This document shows, in pieces, positions 48,045 to 59,351 of a stretch of DNA of 64,000 bases (its first letter is position 1; every line of letters begins with the position of its first letter). Position numbers and translations under genes: made by a program. The notes beneath the pieces were generated by a model that saw nothing but the letters and a program-made list of their open reading frames with translations, was not told the DNA's origin and did no database searches. The DNA is taken from assembly GCA_028641055.1 (NCBI GenBank), contig CM054059.1:437560515-437624514 (forward strand), read 5' to 3'. This DNA comes from Alopecurus myosuroides. Its lineage: Eukaryota; Streptophyta; Magnoliopsida; Poales; Poaceae.

Positions 48045-51000
48045 CTACTCTGGAATCGGCAGTGGTTGGAGTAGTCCGGCTGGGTTTTGATGTTCAACCT
48101 TTACTCTTGAGCACGTGTCACATTCCGATATGAACTTGGCAATTTCCCTCTTCATGTTATTCCACCAAAAGGTTCCCTTCAGATCCCTATACATTTTGGT
48201 GCTTCCGGGATGGAGAGTATATGGAGTCTGGTGAGCTTCTCGTAGAATCAACATCTTGATTTCTGGTACATCTGGAACACAAATCCTTCCTTTGTACCAT
48301 AAGGATTCATCTTCGACCTTCGTAAATTCTAAAGGTAATCCAATGGTGATTCTCCGGATTTCTTCAGCAATGAATCCATCTTCTAGCTGTCTTCTCTTGA
48401 TTTCCCCTTGCAAGCCACATTGGAATTCTAACGAATCTATAGTAGCTTCTTCACCCTTCATAACCATCAATATTCCAGCCTTACCCAAGTCTTGGAGAAT
48501 TTCTTTCGGTACTTCTTCTATATTCATTCGATGACATGTAGCTTTTCTGCTTAGTGCATCTGCCACTACATTTGCTTTGCCAGGAGTATAGTTGATGGTC
48601 AGGTCATAGTCCTTGATTAGTTCTAGCCACCTTCTTTGTCTCATGTTTAGCTCCTTTTGCGTGAAGAAGTACTTAAGACTCTTGTGGTCCGTATACAACT
48701 CACACTTAGCGCCATATAAATGGTGCCTCCATGATTTCAATGCAAATACAACTGCAGCCAATTCCAGATCATGAATTGGATAGTTGACTTCATGTGGCTT
48801 CAGTTGTCGAGAACCATATGTGATCACCTTTCGATCTTGCATCAATACACAACCAAGTCCGGATTTTGAAGCATCACAATATACTTCAAAACTTTTACCA
48901 CTCTCTGGTAGTGCTAAGATAGGAGCGGTTGTAAGTCTTTTCTTTAATTCCCGGAAGCTCTTCTCACATTCTTCAGCCCACTGGAATTTGACATCTTTCC
49001 TCAACAACTTTGTAATGGGTGACGAGATCTTTGAAAATCCTTCAATAAACCTTCGATAGTATCCTGCTAAGCCTAAAAAGCTTCTTATCTCTGCCACATT
49101 TGCAGGTGATTTCCAATCAAGGATAGAGTCCACCTTCTTAGGGTCAAATGCTACACCCTCTTTAGTGATGACATGTCCTAGATAGGTTACTCGGTCAAGC
49201 CAAAAGGCACATTTGCTGAACTTAGCATACAATCGATGTTCTCTCAGTATTTGAAGGACGATGCGAAGATGTTCAGCATGCTCCTCATTACTCCTTGAGT
49301 AAATGAGGATGTCATCAATGAAAACTATGACGAATTTGTCCAGGTACTTCATGAAGATCTTATTCATAAGATTCATGAACACGGCAGGAGCATTTGTTAA
49401 CCCAAAGGGTACCACAAGATATTCATGGTGTCCATACCGAGAAACAAATCCAGTCTTTGGAATGTCTTCCACCTTAATCTTAATTTGATGATACCCAGAC
49501 CTCAAATCCATCTTCGAGAAGACTCCAGCACCTCTTACCTGATCAAAGAGATCCTGATACCTCGGTAATGGATACTTGTTCTTGATGGTGACCTTGTTGA
49601 GATTTCTATAGTCTGTACACAAACGACTGCCTCCTTCTCGTTTCTCTACGAAAAGAACTGGTGCTCCCCATGGTGAAACACTTTCTCTGATAAATCCCTT
49701 CTCTTGCAACTCATCAAGTTGTTTCTTTAATTCCACTAGTTCACCGGGTCCCATTCGGTACGGCCTTTGTGAAATAGGTGCAGTACCAGGAACAAGGTCA
49801 ATGGTGAAGTCCACTTCTCGATCTGGTGGCATTCCTGGTAAGTCCTCGGGGAAGACGTCCGGAAACTCTCGGACTACTGGAATATGTTCCAAGCTATTTC
49901 CTTCTAAGGAATTCAATTGAAATCCAGGTCCTACTTCTTGGTTTCTATCCCCCTGGTACAATATTCTCTGACCCTCAGAGTATTCAAGGGAGACGGTCTT
50001 ATTTGCACAATCTATCAGACCTTTGTGCAAGGATAACCAATCCATTCCTAGGATCACCTCTAAACCTTTTAATGGTATGATTAACAAGTCAGCGAAAAAG
50101 GCTCGACCATTAATCTTGATAAGCAAACCCATCATCACTTTACGGACAACTATGTTTCCCCCCGGCGATTGTATACGTGCTGGTTTATCCACAGTGTATG
50201 TATTGAAAGGTAGTTTGTTCATGAATTCTGCATCTACGAATGAATGCGTTGCTCCGGAATAAAAAAGAACTATGCCGGTATGATGGGAGATTGGTAGCGT
50301 ACCGGATACGACATCATTTATAGATCCCAATTGTTCAGCATTGATGTAATTCAGTTTTCCAGAAGGTTTGCCCTTGCCTCGGCCTTGATTATTTCCACCT
50401 CCTCTACCCATAGGCCTTGGAATTGGTGGTGCAGGACGTGTCTGTGGTCTAGGTGGATTCAGACACTTTGGTGCGATGTGCCCGGGTTCACCACATTTGT
50501 AGCATACAACTTGGGGTTTCTGGCAATCTTTGGTGAGATGACTTCCTCCACATTTCCCGCAACGAGGCGGGGTATAAGATGGTCCTGGAGGTCGAAATGA
50601 TTGTGATGAGGAAGGTCTTGGAGCAAAACTTCCCGGATGAGGTTTAGGTGTTGCATATCGTCGCGGTTCCACTTTTTGCCTTTTCATGCGGTCCTCTTGG
50701 ACCTCACGGTAGTCATTCTCGAGAGTGATGGCACAATCCACTAGCTCCTGAAACTCATTGACACGTGCCAAGCGAAGTTGCATCTTTAAAAATGGATGAA
50801 GCCCTTTCATGAACCGCTTCTTCCGCTTGACTTCAGTATCAACATCCTCTTTGGCATAACGGGATAAACGATTGAATTCATCCATGTACTTGAGCACGAA
50901 CATGTTACCTTGGACTAGATTCTCAAACTCCCTTTTCATAAGCTCTATTATGCTTGTTGGAACATGCGCTTCACGAAACTTCTGCTTGAACAAGTCCCAA

Positions 51001-51494
51001 GTAATCACTCCTCCAACGGGTTGGATTGCCTTGAAGTTCACCCACCAGGCTGCCGCTGGACCTGTTAGTTGATGAACTGCATAGCGAACTTTTTCTTCAT
51101 CACTGCAGCCAACAGTCTCCAATTTATTTTCAGTATCTAACAGCCAATCCTCGGCCTGCATAGGTTCAACTACACTAGAAAATGTTAAGGGTCTTGCTTC
51201 CTGGAAATGTCCCAATGTAACTCTGCCTCTTCCTTGGGTTGATCCTTCACGGGGCCTTCCATCCATTCGGTTTAACATCTCACTAAAGAACTTGTTCTGG
51301 TTTTCCTTTTCTTCTCGCCTTTCTGCTTCCATCCTCTGCATGAAATGCATGAAAGCTTCCTCAGGCCTAAAACTTGGTGGTGGTGGAAGTACTGTTCTAG
51401 TGGCCTCCACTTTCACTCCCCACTTCCTGCCTTTCTTTTTCCCCGGTCTCGTGTTGTGATTCCATTCCAGCTTCCTTCCTAAGGCTTTCCTCAC
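48045..51494 (-). pseudogene. Chromovirus Gag-Pol polyprotein, 1149 codons to a premature stop
   Basis: Domains in order: a Gag capsid region with [10 protein letters not shown]; two zinc knuckles ([13 protein letters not shown] and [14 protein letters not shown]); protease; reverse transcriptase with the catalytic F-I-D-D-I-L-I-Y-S; RNase H with [10 protein letters not shown] and Y-T-D-H-K-S-L-K-Y; and the His/Cys zinc module of integrase. The frame stops at a TAG (48045-48047) where relatives have a Trp codon; the integrase core continues in frame beyond it. In the protease, the catalytic Asp of D-S-G-A-T is Tyr (Y-S-G-A-T-H-S-F). Both are single-base changes in an otherwise well-preserved frame. 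The start used is the first ATG after the leader; actual initiation could be slightly different. Confidence 0.93.
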
Positions 51495-51890
51495 TTGTTT
51501 CCGGCATTTCCCAAATCTGTGTCATGAAGGAAAACTCAATTATACATGGGAAATATTGTACATCGAGCCTTCTTCTTCATAATCACATATACACGCATGC
51601 ACAATCAAAATCAGTGAAAATCAGAAGAAACACCCAGAAGAAGTACCACAACATCAAACATATGCATATCACATACTGGCGCTGCTACATAAGTGTTGGG
51701 ATAACTAATGGGTGCAGAACATACCACAAGTACATTGATGATATACATCAGGTCTTACTAATTCGTACTACAGCCTAGCACCAAACTACTATATACATAC
51801 TATAGACCAGACCATGCATATCCACAACCCCATTTGAAACTTATTTTACATTGCTCAAAAGGATCAGCCTTCTCTCAACTCTCTCCCAGT

Positions 51891-52787
51891 TCACTCGCTG
51901 CCTACAGCAGCCTCGCCACGGAGCCGCTTGCTCCTGCGTGGTGCACCAGAAGATGCGGTCGAGTGAAGCTCTGTGCGTGCTGGCATGTAATCATCATCAG
52001 AATCACATGAAGATGCATCAGATTCGCCTCTATAGCAGGCTGCATGGAGATCAACAGTACTGCTGCCATCCGACCACATAGAATTATCAGAGTCGGAGAG
52101 TATAGGAATTGGTTCATCAGATCCACCAGTATACTCCATTGGCTCTTCTTCGTCATCATCAGGAGGAGTAGGTGGTGCTGCAACTGGAGCTCGGAACCTC
52201 CTAGGTGATGGCGGTGGCTGCATATCGCCCACAGTGATGGCTCGTTGGCGATCTTCGTGAATCCGATGAGACATAACAGGGTCATAGCGCTTATGGCGCT
52301 CCATTCTAGCATTCTCCTTGAGCTGGTCAATTGTGGCCAGCAAGGCATCTGTAACCTGAGTGCTGCGCTGGATGAAGCGAAGTGCCTCACCCTTGCGGTC
52401 ACGGAGAGATGCAAAGTAAGCTTGCTCTTCCGGTGTATCCACATGGGTTGGCAGTGCCATATAGGATGTGTCACTGAAGTGAGGCCCACGCTCTTCACGG
52501 AGAGCTAGCACGGCATCCATCATTGCCAACTTAACGGCAACAAAGTCCGCAGAACTTCTGCAGCTATAAGTCAAGTGCTGCACATGTGCTGCAGCTGGTA
52601 GTGTCACAGTGGCCTTGTAATACATGAGGAACTTTCCCTCATAATAGCTCTTAATTGTTAGACTTGGCTGCTCCTGAACTCCCAAGGAGCCCAAAAGCGT
52701 TCCAAGTGTGTCACCCCACTCATTTTTAAATTCTTTCAAATAAGCCTCCCGTACGCGAGAAGTGCGAGGTAATTCAACCCACGCCAT
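51891..52787 (-). CDS. Additional ORF between primer-binding site and gag, 298 aa, unknown function
   Basis: This is a sense-strand ORF in the chromovirus leader, ending about 400 bases before gag, without stops over 298 codons. Residues 1-110 look like a folded alpha/beta domain (W-V-E-L-P-R-T-S-R-V-R-E-A-Y near the start). Residues 120-170 are helical and charged. 190-210 is Pro-rich. 210-270 is strongly acidic and Ser-rich. Residues 227-234 (I-P-I-L-S-D-S-D) fit the consensus of a SUMO-interacting motif. The tail has a basic R-R-S-K-R-L-R at 284-290, a possible nuclear signal. I do not recognise the domain. Extra ORFs have been reported in several plant gypsy lineages, but what this one does is unknown. 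Confidence 0.75.
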   Translation of the reverse strand: MAWVELPRTSRVREAYLKEFKNEWGDTLGTLLGSLGVQEQPSLTIKSYYEGKFLMYYKATVTLPAAAHVQHLTYSCRSSADFVAVKLAMMDAVLALREERGPHFSDTSYMALPTHVDTPEEQAYFASLRDRKGEALRFIQRSTQVTDALLATIDQLKENARMERHKRYDPVMSHRIHEDRQRAITVGDMQPPPSPRRFRAPVAAPPTPPDDDEEEPMEYTGGSDEPIPILSDSDNSMWSDGSSTVDLHAACYRGESDASSCDSDDDYMPARTELHSTASSGAPRRSKRLRGEAAVGSE

Positions 52788-53028
52788 CTCCTCACTGTAA
52801 AGGAGAAACTTTAGTTAGTAGGTCATTTATTTTAACAATGTTGGGAAAAGATATTACCAGGAAGTAAATGACATCACAAGAGAGGAATATATGCATGATA
52901 GTTTTATTTCAACACAACATAGAAAGAAAATATTACTAATTGAATGAATTATCAAGGTATATACATATGATCCTTCCTATGGTCCATAGCTCTCCTAATT
53001 AGACTCTTGCCTAAGGATCCGAACAATT

Positions 53029-53040
53029 GCTCTGATACCA
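53029..53040 (-). other. Primer-binding site of the chromovirus, initiator tRNA-Met type
   Basis: Sense TGGTATCAGAGC, two bases after the end of the 5' LTR. Confidence 0.92.
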
Positions 53041-53042
53041 CC

Positions 53043-56000
53043 TGAAGCGACCCGACACATTACTAACGAAGTAACATGCAAGTCTTCAACATATTGCAAG
53101 AGAAGTGAAGTATCTCGAACAACATATCGATCAGAGTAGCACAATAAAAGCATTGCAGCGGTCCATAATACAACTCATTTTACAAGATTAGAACAAGCTT
53201 TAAACTTAAACCTATTACAAAGGTTCTGATACCAAAACACAACAAGAAATCCAAGAACACGAGGAAATGTAACCAAGTTTTATAATACAACGGCAAGACG
53301 GCCCAAGTACTCTCTTGATGCAACTACTTCTAACTCTACGGATCAGCACTGGGTTGTTCATTGAAGTCCAAGTAGTAGTCGACTCCTTCACCATCAGTGG
53401 TTGTCGGCTCCTCGAACTCCTCCTCCTCAACCTCCGGATATTCCACACCCGTGTCTACCGGCTCACAACCTAAGCAGGGGAGGGAATTTATATGTATGAG
53501 TACACGGAAGTACTCAACAAGTCCAGGATAGGAGAAAATGTTTGGATGCACTATCATCTACTAGGACCAATGGTCCCAAAAGTTTAATGATTTTCGCAAT
53601 CATTTTTAGGAAAGAGTCAAGTTTTACTTCAGAAATCTATGATCTTCTTGTCTCACGAGCTGCTAGAATCCCCTTTGGATTCCTTTCTCGCCACGTTCGC
53701 AGCTCCTTCCCGGAACAGGGAGTGACAATGCCATAATTTGATACACTCTGCAGAGGTGCGCTACTTTACCCACAGACGTCCACGGTCGTGTGTCCGAGGT
53801 TATAAGTCTCATTCACACTTCCATGGTCACAGAGCCGTTTCGCCCAACTTGTTTGACATACCTCGTATCGTAGCTGGCCAAACCAGCTACCCGTCCGTAT
53901 CATGCCTACACAGAGGCCTCTTGACAATTGGTCGCCAAATAGGCCACTCCCAAACTGTCGACAGTTGGTCGCCAAAATAGGCCACTCCCAAACTGCCATC
54001 CCTGGGAGGTATGCCTTATAAGATGGAATTACTTCAGCTCAGCCCCGCACCATACAGGGTCATGTGGTCAACGCGGTCACTACGGCGCTTGAGCACAAGA
54101 AGGCAATTGTTGTTATCCTAATGATGATACCCAATGTAGTCGAACCCACTTCCAATGGCTTGACAGCCTCCACACAAGGGTTCGAACTACCCACCAAAAT
54201 AGTTCACCGGCTGCTCCATCAGGCGGTCAACAACAACCAAATCATATTGATTATAAAACAAGTTTTACTTGGATGCAAGTGGTATCATAAATATTAGGTT
54301 GCAAATACTTTGTTAAAAATACTCAATCGGAGATGACCAAAGAACTGGACTTGCCTGATGTAGGATAAGAAGTGAAGTTCAATATGTTGGCTTCCTGCGG
54401 AATCGCGGTTTCTGAAAATTCAAATGAGTCCGATAAGGACCAACTTCAAAGAAAATCCAGCATGGATGCAATGATGATAATGAAGAGACGATGACATGCT
54501 CATGTTGATATATGTGTATTCAGATTAGTTCCCGAGCAAGCTGTAGTATTACATAATGAGTGAAGAATAATTGATTTTAGAATTTATTTACAGGAACACA
54601 TAATTCAGATGCTAATGATCTCAATTGCTCTCATTACCTCACTCAAATTCAATTTCAGCTAATGGATGAAATTTTAGTTCACACGGTTTAGCAAAATATT
54701 TGATTAAGTGTGTTCCAGGCTTCTACCTATCTCTTTGGGTGAAAAGAAAATAGTTGAACAAAAGATAACATGAGTTATGGTACTAGTCCAACTAATCAGG
54801 TTCATCAGCTTCATGCACTGGAGTGACAGGCTGATAACTGGTTACTAGCTTGGTCACCTAAATGCTACTGTCAGGTAGAAGAATCAACTAGCTAGACTCA
54901 TGTAAATAATCAGAACGTACATGCTATTTGAATCATACTCGTGTACTACATGGCTGCTCCTATACTTACACACTTGAGCAACGATGGAACTTGGAGACAT
55001 ATACCAATACTAGTACTAGTTAGACATCACCCAATGGTCGTGATAATACATCGGTGATCACTTATGGCTGTGAGGTACTAAATGATGACCTTGGACTACC
55101 AGTATGACTACACGATACCTGGAAAAATTCGGATACCTCACTGGAAACGTGCGACACCTCATAGAATTGATTTACAATATATTAACTACTCGGATCTGTG
55201 TTTCCTCAAGGTTTCCTGGAGGTAAGGCCTGTTGTCGAAACTGAAGAAATGCTACTGTAATATCTGAATATTAGTCTTGTAATACAAACTAGGTTGTGAT
55301 ACAATGGTACAGCTACTATACTGGGATCTGAATATCACAGGCCTACTTCGCTCGTCAATGGTTTTTAATCAGAAAAGTTCAGTTAAGATTAATTCATACA
55401 GCAAGATTGACCTTCAGTTTATAAATTTGCAAGCAAGCAACAAGTAAACAAAAACAGAGCATGCCCCAGCAGTTTCAGTTTCAGTTTCAGAGTATGACAC
55501 TGATGTGTATATTTCAATAAAGCAATTCAGTTTCCACTACCATTCTAGCTGCAACGAGAGTATATAAGTGTGTATGCATCCATGTGCTGACTAAATCTGG
55601 GAACACTAGGGGTACTCGTGCATACCAAATGGAAAGAAAAATGGATATTCCCCACCCCTCTCAGGAACTTCTTTAACTCACACATCTAACAGAACCAGTA
55701 TATACAGAATATACTTATTTCACACTAAGAACAGCCATGTACCTAGTGGCTTGAGATGTCCAAAGTCCCAAATCTGATTAAGGTGTGCTTGGCACTCAAT
55801 TTCCTGCTACTCCTGCTACTCCCTGGGACGGAGTGGTCGCCCAAGAAATCCCTTGTTACTACTGCTCCTCTGGGAGACGAGATGGTCGCCCAACTTCCCC
55901 TGCAACCCTCCTTCCTGCTCCCTGATACAGGGCGCCTAGGTCACCGCCATGGCTCCGGCTTCAATCAATTTGGGGAGGAGAAGCTACTGTGGTGAGAAGA

Positions 56001-56726
56001 AAGGTTCTACGGAGGAGGTACCGTGGAGAAGCATTTTATCCATTCAGCTCACTCTTGAGCTTCTACAGAACGGTGAGGTGTCACTGTGGATGTCGCCCTG
56101 CACGACAGCTGCCAGGGTCATTTGGTTGAGGCGGTGGGGATAGACTCAAGTAGAGAACTAGCACAACATGCACTACTACTTGACCCAGTGAAGGTAATTT
56201 GTACATGTATATCCATGGATGCCACATGTGTACATGGCCAAATAATTAGGATACTAGCCCAATTAATCTGTGAGAAATAATTAACTCTCCTATGTGTAGA
56301 TAGAAAATAGTTTTTAGTAGGGAATGTCTGTCCAAAAATAATTATCCATATACATTTCTTCAAATTCGATTATTATGGTTTCTCATCCGGTCCATTTGCC
56401 CTCGCGACTATATAGCGAGTTAGACGAATTATACCGACCGGATCACTTTTATTAGAAAGAAAGGTATATTTCTTGGAAATATTAATTTTATCGGCTCTAG
56501 AATTTATGAGAATCACACATTCATGTTTTAGGACAACAACACCAAGTAAACTGGAGACCATAAGTATAGGTAATTATTTACTTGAATTATTCCATTGTTT
56601 TCCACTTTTACTTATTTTCACGTTTACTTAAATTGTAATTTCTTAACATGTATGAAATGCATGCCATGCATGATGCACAATCACCTACATCTATATACTA
56701 CTAGCGTCGGGAACTGGGTTCTCACA
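53043..56726 (-). repeat. 5' LTR of the chromovirus, 3684 bp
   Basis: Pairs with 39737-43430, about 99.4% identical by hand count. It drives transcription toward lower coordinates. Its internal frames duplicate those of the partner LTR and are not genes. Confidence 0.93.
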
Positions 56727-56731
56727 GTAGT

Positions 56732-56929
56732 CGTTTTAACAAGACTAAAAACAGGAATAAAACTACAGCTAGAATAAGAACTAATTTTTTTGTGTTTTTT
56801 ATAAAGAGAAGCAAACAAGACAAAATAAAATAAACTAAGCAAAACAAAAGCAAAGTAAAGAAATTGGAAGTGAGAGTTTCCCCTTGCAGAAATTCTCTTC
56901 CTCCCCGGCAACGGCGCCAGAACAATTGT
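56732..56929 (-). mobile_element. Composite element leader with tRNA-Asp primer-binding site (56902-56919)
   Basis: Sense TGGCGCCGTTGCCGGGGA lies 10 bases after the 5' LTR end. The leader resembles 702-865 and 35190-35387. It is severed from the gag relic at 39736 by the chromovirus. Confidence 0.85.
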
Positions 56930-58506
56930 TGATGGCTGACGCTGGTAAACCCCAAGAGAAAGGTTGTGAAGAGTGCAACGGCAAGTTTTCCCTCAGAAAA
57001 GAAACCAAGGTTGAATCGACCAGTAGGAGGACAAGCAATCTCTGAAGGTTGATGCAGCTGAGGTGGCAGGACGCACTACCGGTTCAGCAGCAACGTGGAA
57101 CCTACACAACACAATCAAATCACTTTGTCCCAACGTAGCAGTGAGGTTGTCAATCTCACCGGTTTTGCTGAACACAAAGATGTTAAACGTATGGTGTGGA
57201 AAACTGTAGGAAAATAATATGAAAGCAGTAGTAACAGTATAAAAGCAGTATGAAAGCAGTAGGTGTTTTATCAGTATGAGGAAAAAGGACCGGCGTCCAC
57301 CGTTCACTAGTGGTGTCTCCGTGAAAGATAAATAACATGCATGGTGAGCAAATTACAGCTGGGCAATTGACAGAAATGAAGGTTGCACCGTAGTGCATAT
57401 GCAAGACATAAAGATTACTATGTGATTCATGCAGGCATTACAACAAAATACATAGACCGTCATCCAGCTGCATCTATGTCTAATAATCCACCCTCCGAAT
57501 ATCATCCGAACAAACGTTGGGTATTAAGTTGCTAGCAACAGATTATGGCAGTAAGCAAAGTGTGCAATGTAAACAATGTAAACTAGGTAAACACCGTTGT
57601 TTTCTCCCTAATGGCAACAACACATCCTCCATCTGTCACGTTTTTGTCACTCGAGCACAGATGCAAAGGATGCATGAACCCACTATCGAGCATAAATACT
57701 CCCTCTTGGAGTTACTAGCATCTACTTGGCCAGAGTATCTACTAATAACGGAGAGCATGCAAGATCATAAATAACATATGCATGAAGATAACATGATAGA
57801 TTGATAATCAGAAGACATATCATTCAACATTCATCAGATCCCAGCAAACACAACATGTGGCATTACATAAAGATGATCTCGATCATGTGAGACAACTCAC
57901 GAGATCTAAACATGAGGTACAAAGTGGAGAGAACAACCATCTAGCTACTGCTATGGACCCGTAGTCTAGGGATGAACTACCCACACATCACTTCGGAGGA
58001 GGGCATGATGGTGTAGACCCCTTCGGTGATGAATTCCCCTCCTGGCAGGGTGCCCGGGAGAGCTCTAGAACCCTCCCGATCTTGGGATGATGATGACGGC
58101 GGCCTCGGGTGTTTCTCGGGAAAAAAGGCATATCTTTAGGGTTTACGCCTCAGGGGGTATAAATAGGCGAAAGGGCAAAGGAGGTGGAGGCCTAGGGGCC
58201 CCACACCACCCCATGGCCGCACCGTCCTATGGTGTGGGCCCCTGTGGCCCCCCTCCGGGTCTCTTTGGGACTCCGTGGAACCTTTGGGAATTATAGAACC
58301 TCCGGACTTCGAATTTTCCAATTCCGAGAATATTTCCAGAACAACTTTTCTGAAACTAAAAACAACAGAAAACATGGAACTAGCTCGGTGGCATCTTGTC
58401 CATAGGTTAGTCCGGAAAATCGATAAAAAATGTCATAAATTGTATAGCAAACATGTGGGAAACAACATGGAACATCATAAATTAAGGATACATTTATGAC
58501 GTATCA
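56930..58506 (-). repeat. 5' LTR of the composite element, 1577 bp
   Basis: Pairs with 25253-26849. It ends at TATCA followed by the duplication AGCGT. A TATAAATAGG (58158-58167) on the plus strand is the complement of the sense TATTTATA core-promoter region shared by this LTR family. Confidence 0.9.
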
Positions 58507-58511
58507 AGCGT

Positions 58512-58983
58512 CCTGGTTGCGGCCAGTGTGATTCGGTGCGGTGTCGAAGACGGACGTTGGTAAGAAAAGCTACCGTAAAGCGAGGAGGTGTGCGACCAGT
58601 AGAAGGCTATTGTAAGCAAATACAAAGAAGTATGGTGCGAACCGAGTGCGAGGATGCCTAGCAATGGCGGTGGCACAAGAGGTGCGAACCGAGTGCAAGG
58701 CAGGGGCCAAGCAATGGCGGTGGCAAAGCCTAGCAGGGCGAGGTGCACTGCATGTTTCCTGCGTGGTCATACTTAATGTACGGATATGACGGTGAAAGGT
58801 GTATCTCCAAGGAGCGAAGACGTGAGACATCATAGTCGAGGAACTCCAGTAAGGCGTGTCACCGAGGACGAGGAACGTGCGCGCAGACAAAGGAGTCTCG
58901 ACGAGAGGAATCGTCGTGAATCTGCCAGGAGTCAAGATCAGGAGGAGTACGAGGAGAACACTAGTCAAGATTAGAAGGAGATT
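58512..58983 (+). mobile_element. Element R, 3' part of interior
   Basis: This continues 24877-25252 after the 33-kb insertion and is an inverted, diverged counterpart of 23691-24165 in element L. It ends in a purine-rich AGATTAGAAGGAGATTA near 58968-58984, a likely polypurine tract. Short frames on both strands are not convincing genes. Confidence 0.75.
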
Positions 58984-59351
58984 ATTAGCAATAATCTTGC
59001 CTAATCAGTGTTTTGGTTTGCATGTTAAAGTTGAGTACATGTCTAGCTTGATTAGCAAGCTAAGTGTGTGTGAATCGGACTAGTAGTAGTACGTGAGTAG
59101 TTTCCAAGCTGTAGTACTAGACTAGTTTGAGTCTTTGTCAAGTTTGGTAAGTGCGAGGAGTCATAGTTTAAGTTGGACATGCACGTAGTGCTAGTCCTAG
59201 TAGGTCTAGGAGATCAACGTGAAGTCTGCTAGCTAGTCGGTTGCCGTGTATAAATACACGTCAAAGCTGTGTCTTGTAAACAAGATATGTACCGTGAGTT
59301 CTAGACAGAAATAAAGATAGGATTTAGAGGGTGCGATACGTGCCCTTAGCA
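58984..59351 (+). repeat. Probable 3' LTR of element R
   Basis: This follows the purine tract. It starts TTAGCAATAATC, similar to the sense start of the L LTR but with the TG lost, and ends near CCCTTAGCA. A TATA box, TATAAATA (59249-59256), and an AATAAA (59310-59315) lie about 55 bases apart, as in a compact LTR. The matching 5' LTR is not present at 24876. Boundaries are approximate. Confidence 0.5.

Larger units (their letters stand above)
39737..56726 (-). mobile_element. Young 17-kb chromovirus (Ty3/gypsy, Tekay-like)
   Basis: The 3' LTR (39737-43430) and 5' LTR (53043-56726) both start TGAAGCGACCC and end GGTTCTCACA. The perfect repeat GTAGT flanks it at 39732-39736 and 56727-56731. 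The primer-binding site for initiator tRNA-Met and a polypurine tract are in place. The interior has an extra ORF, Gag-Pol and a C-terminal chromodomain, the mark of chromoviruses. By hand count the LTRs differ at about 21 sites plus one 10-bp duplication. At a commonly used grass rate of 1.3e-8 per site per year this suggests about 0.2 million years. Coding is broken by one stop codon, a protease active-site change and a nested solo LTR. Confidence 0.93.
25253..58506 (-). mobile_element. 33.25-kb composite: Athila-like gypsy element swollen by nested insertions
   Basis: The 3' LTR (25253-26849) and 5' LTR (56930-58506) both begin TGATGGCTGACG and end in ...ATCA. The perfect 5-bp repeat AGCGT flanks the whole at 25248-25252 and 58507-58511. 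Rejoining the flanks restores continuity with the homologous interior of element L. Its own sequence is 26850-27338, 28731-30266, 37020-39736 and 56732-56929 (about 4.9 kb of interior). That interior has a tRNA-Asp primer site, gag, a protease relic and a long non-coding 3' region, with no reverse transcriptase or integrase. It is thus non-autonomous. A solo LTR, a 6.7-kb element and a 17-kb chromovirus are nested in it. Confidence 0.92.

Noticed and set aside
58786..59083. Arg/Glu-rich frame at 58786-58974 as an SR-like protein
   Set aside because: It lies in the non-coding interior of element R, opposite the frame of the related copy, with no conservation of the reading frame between copies.
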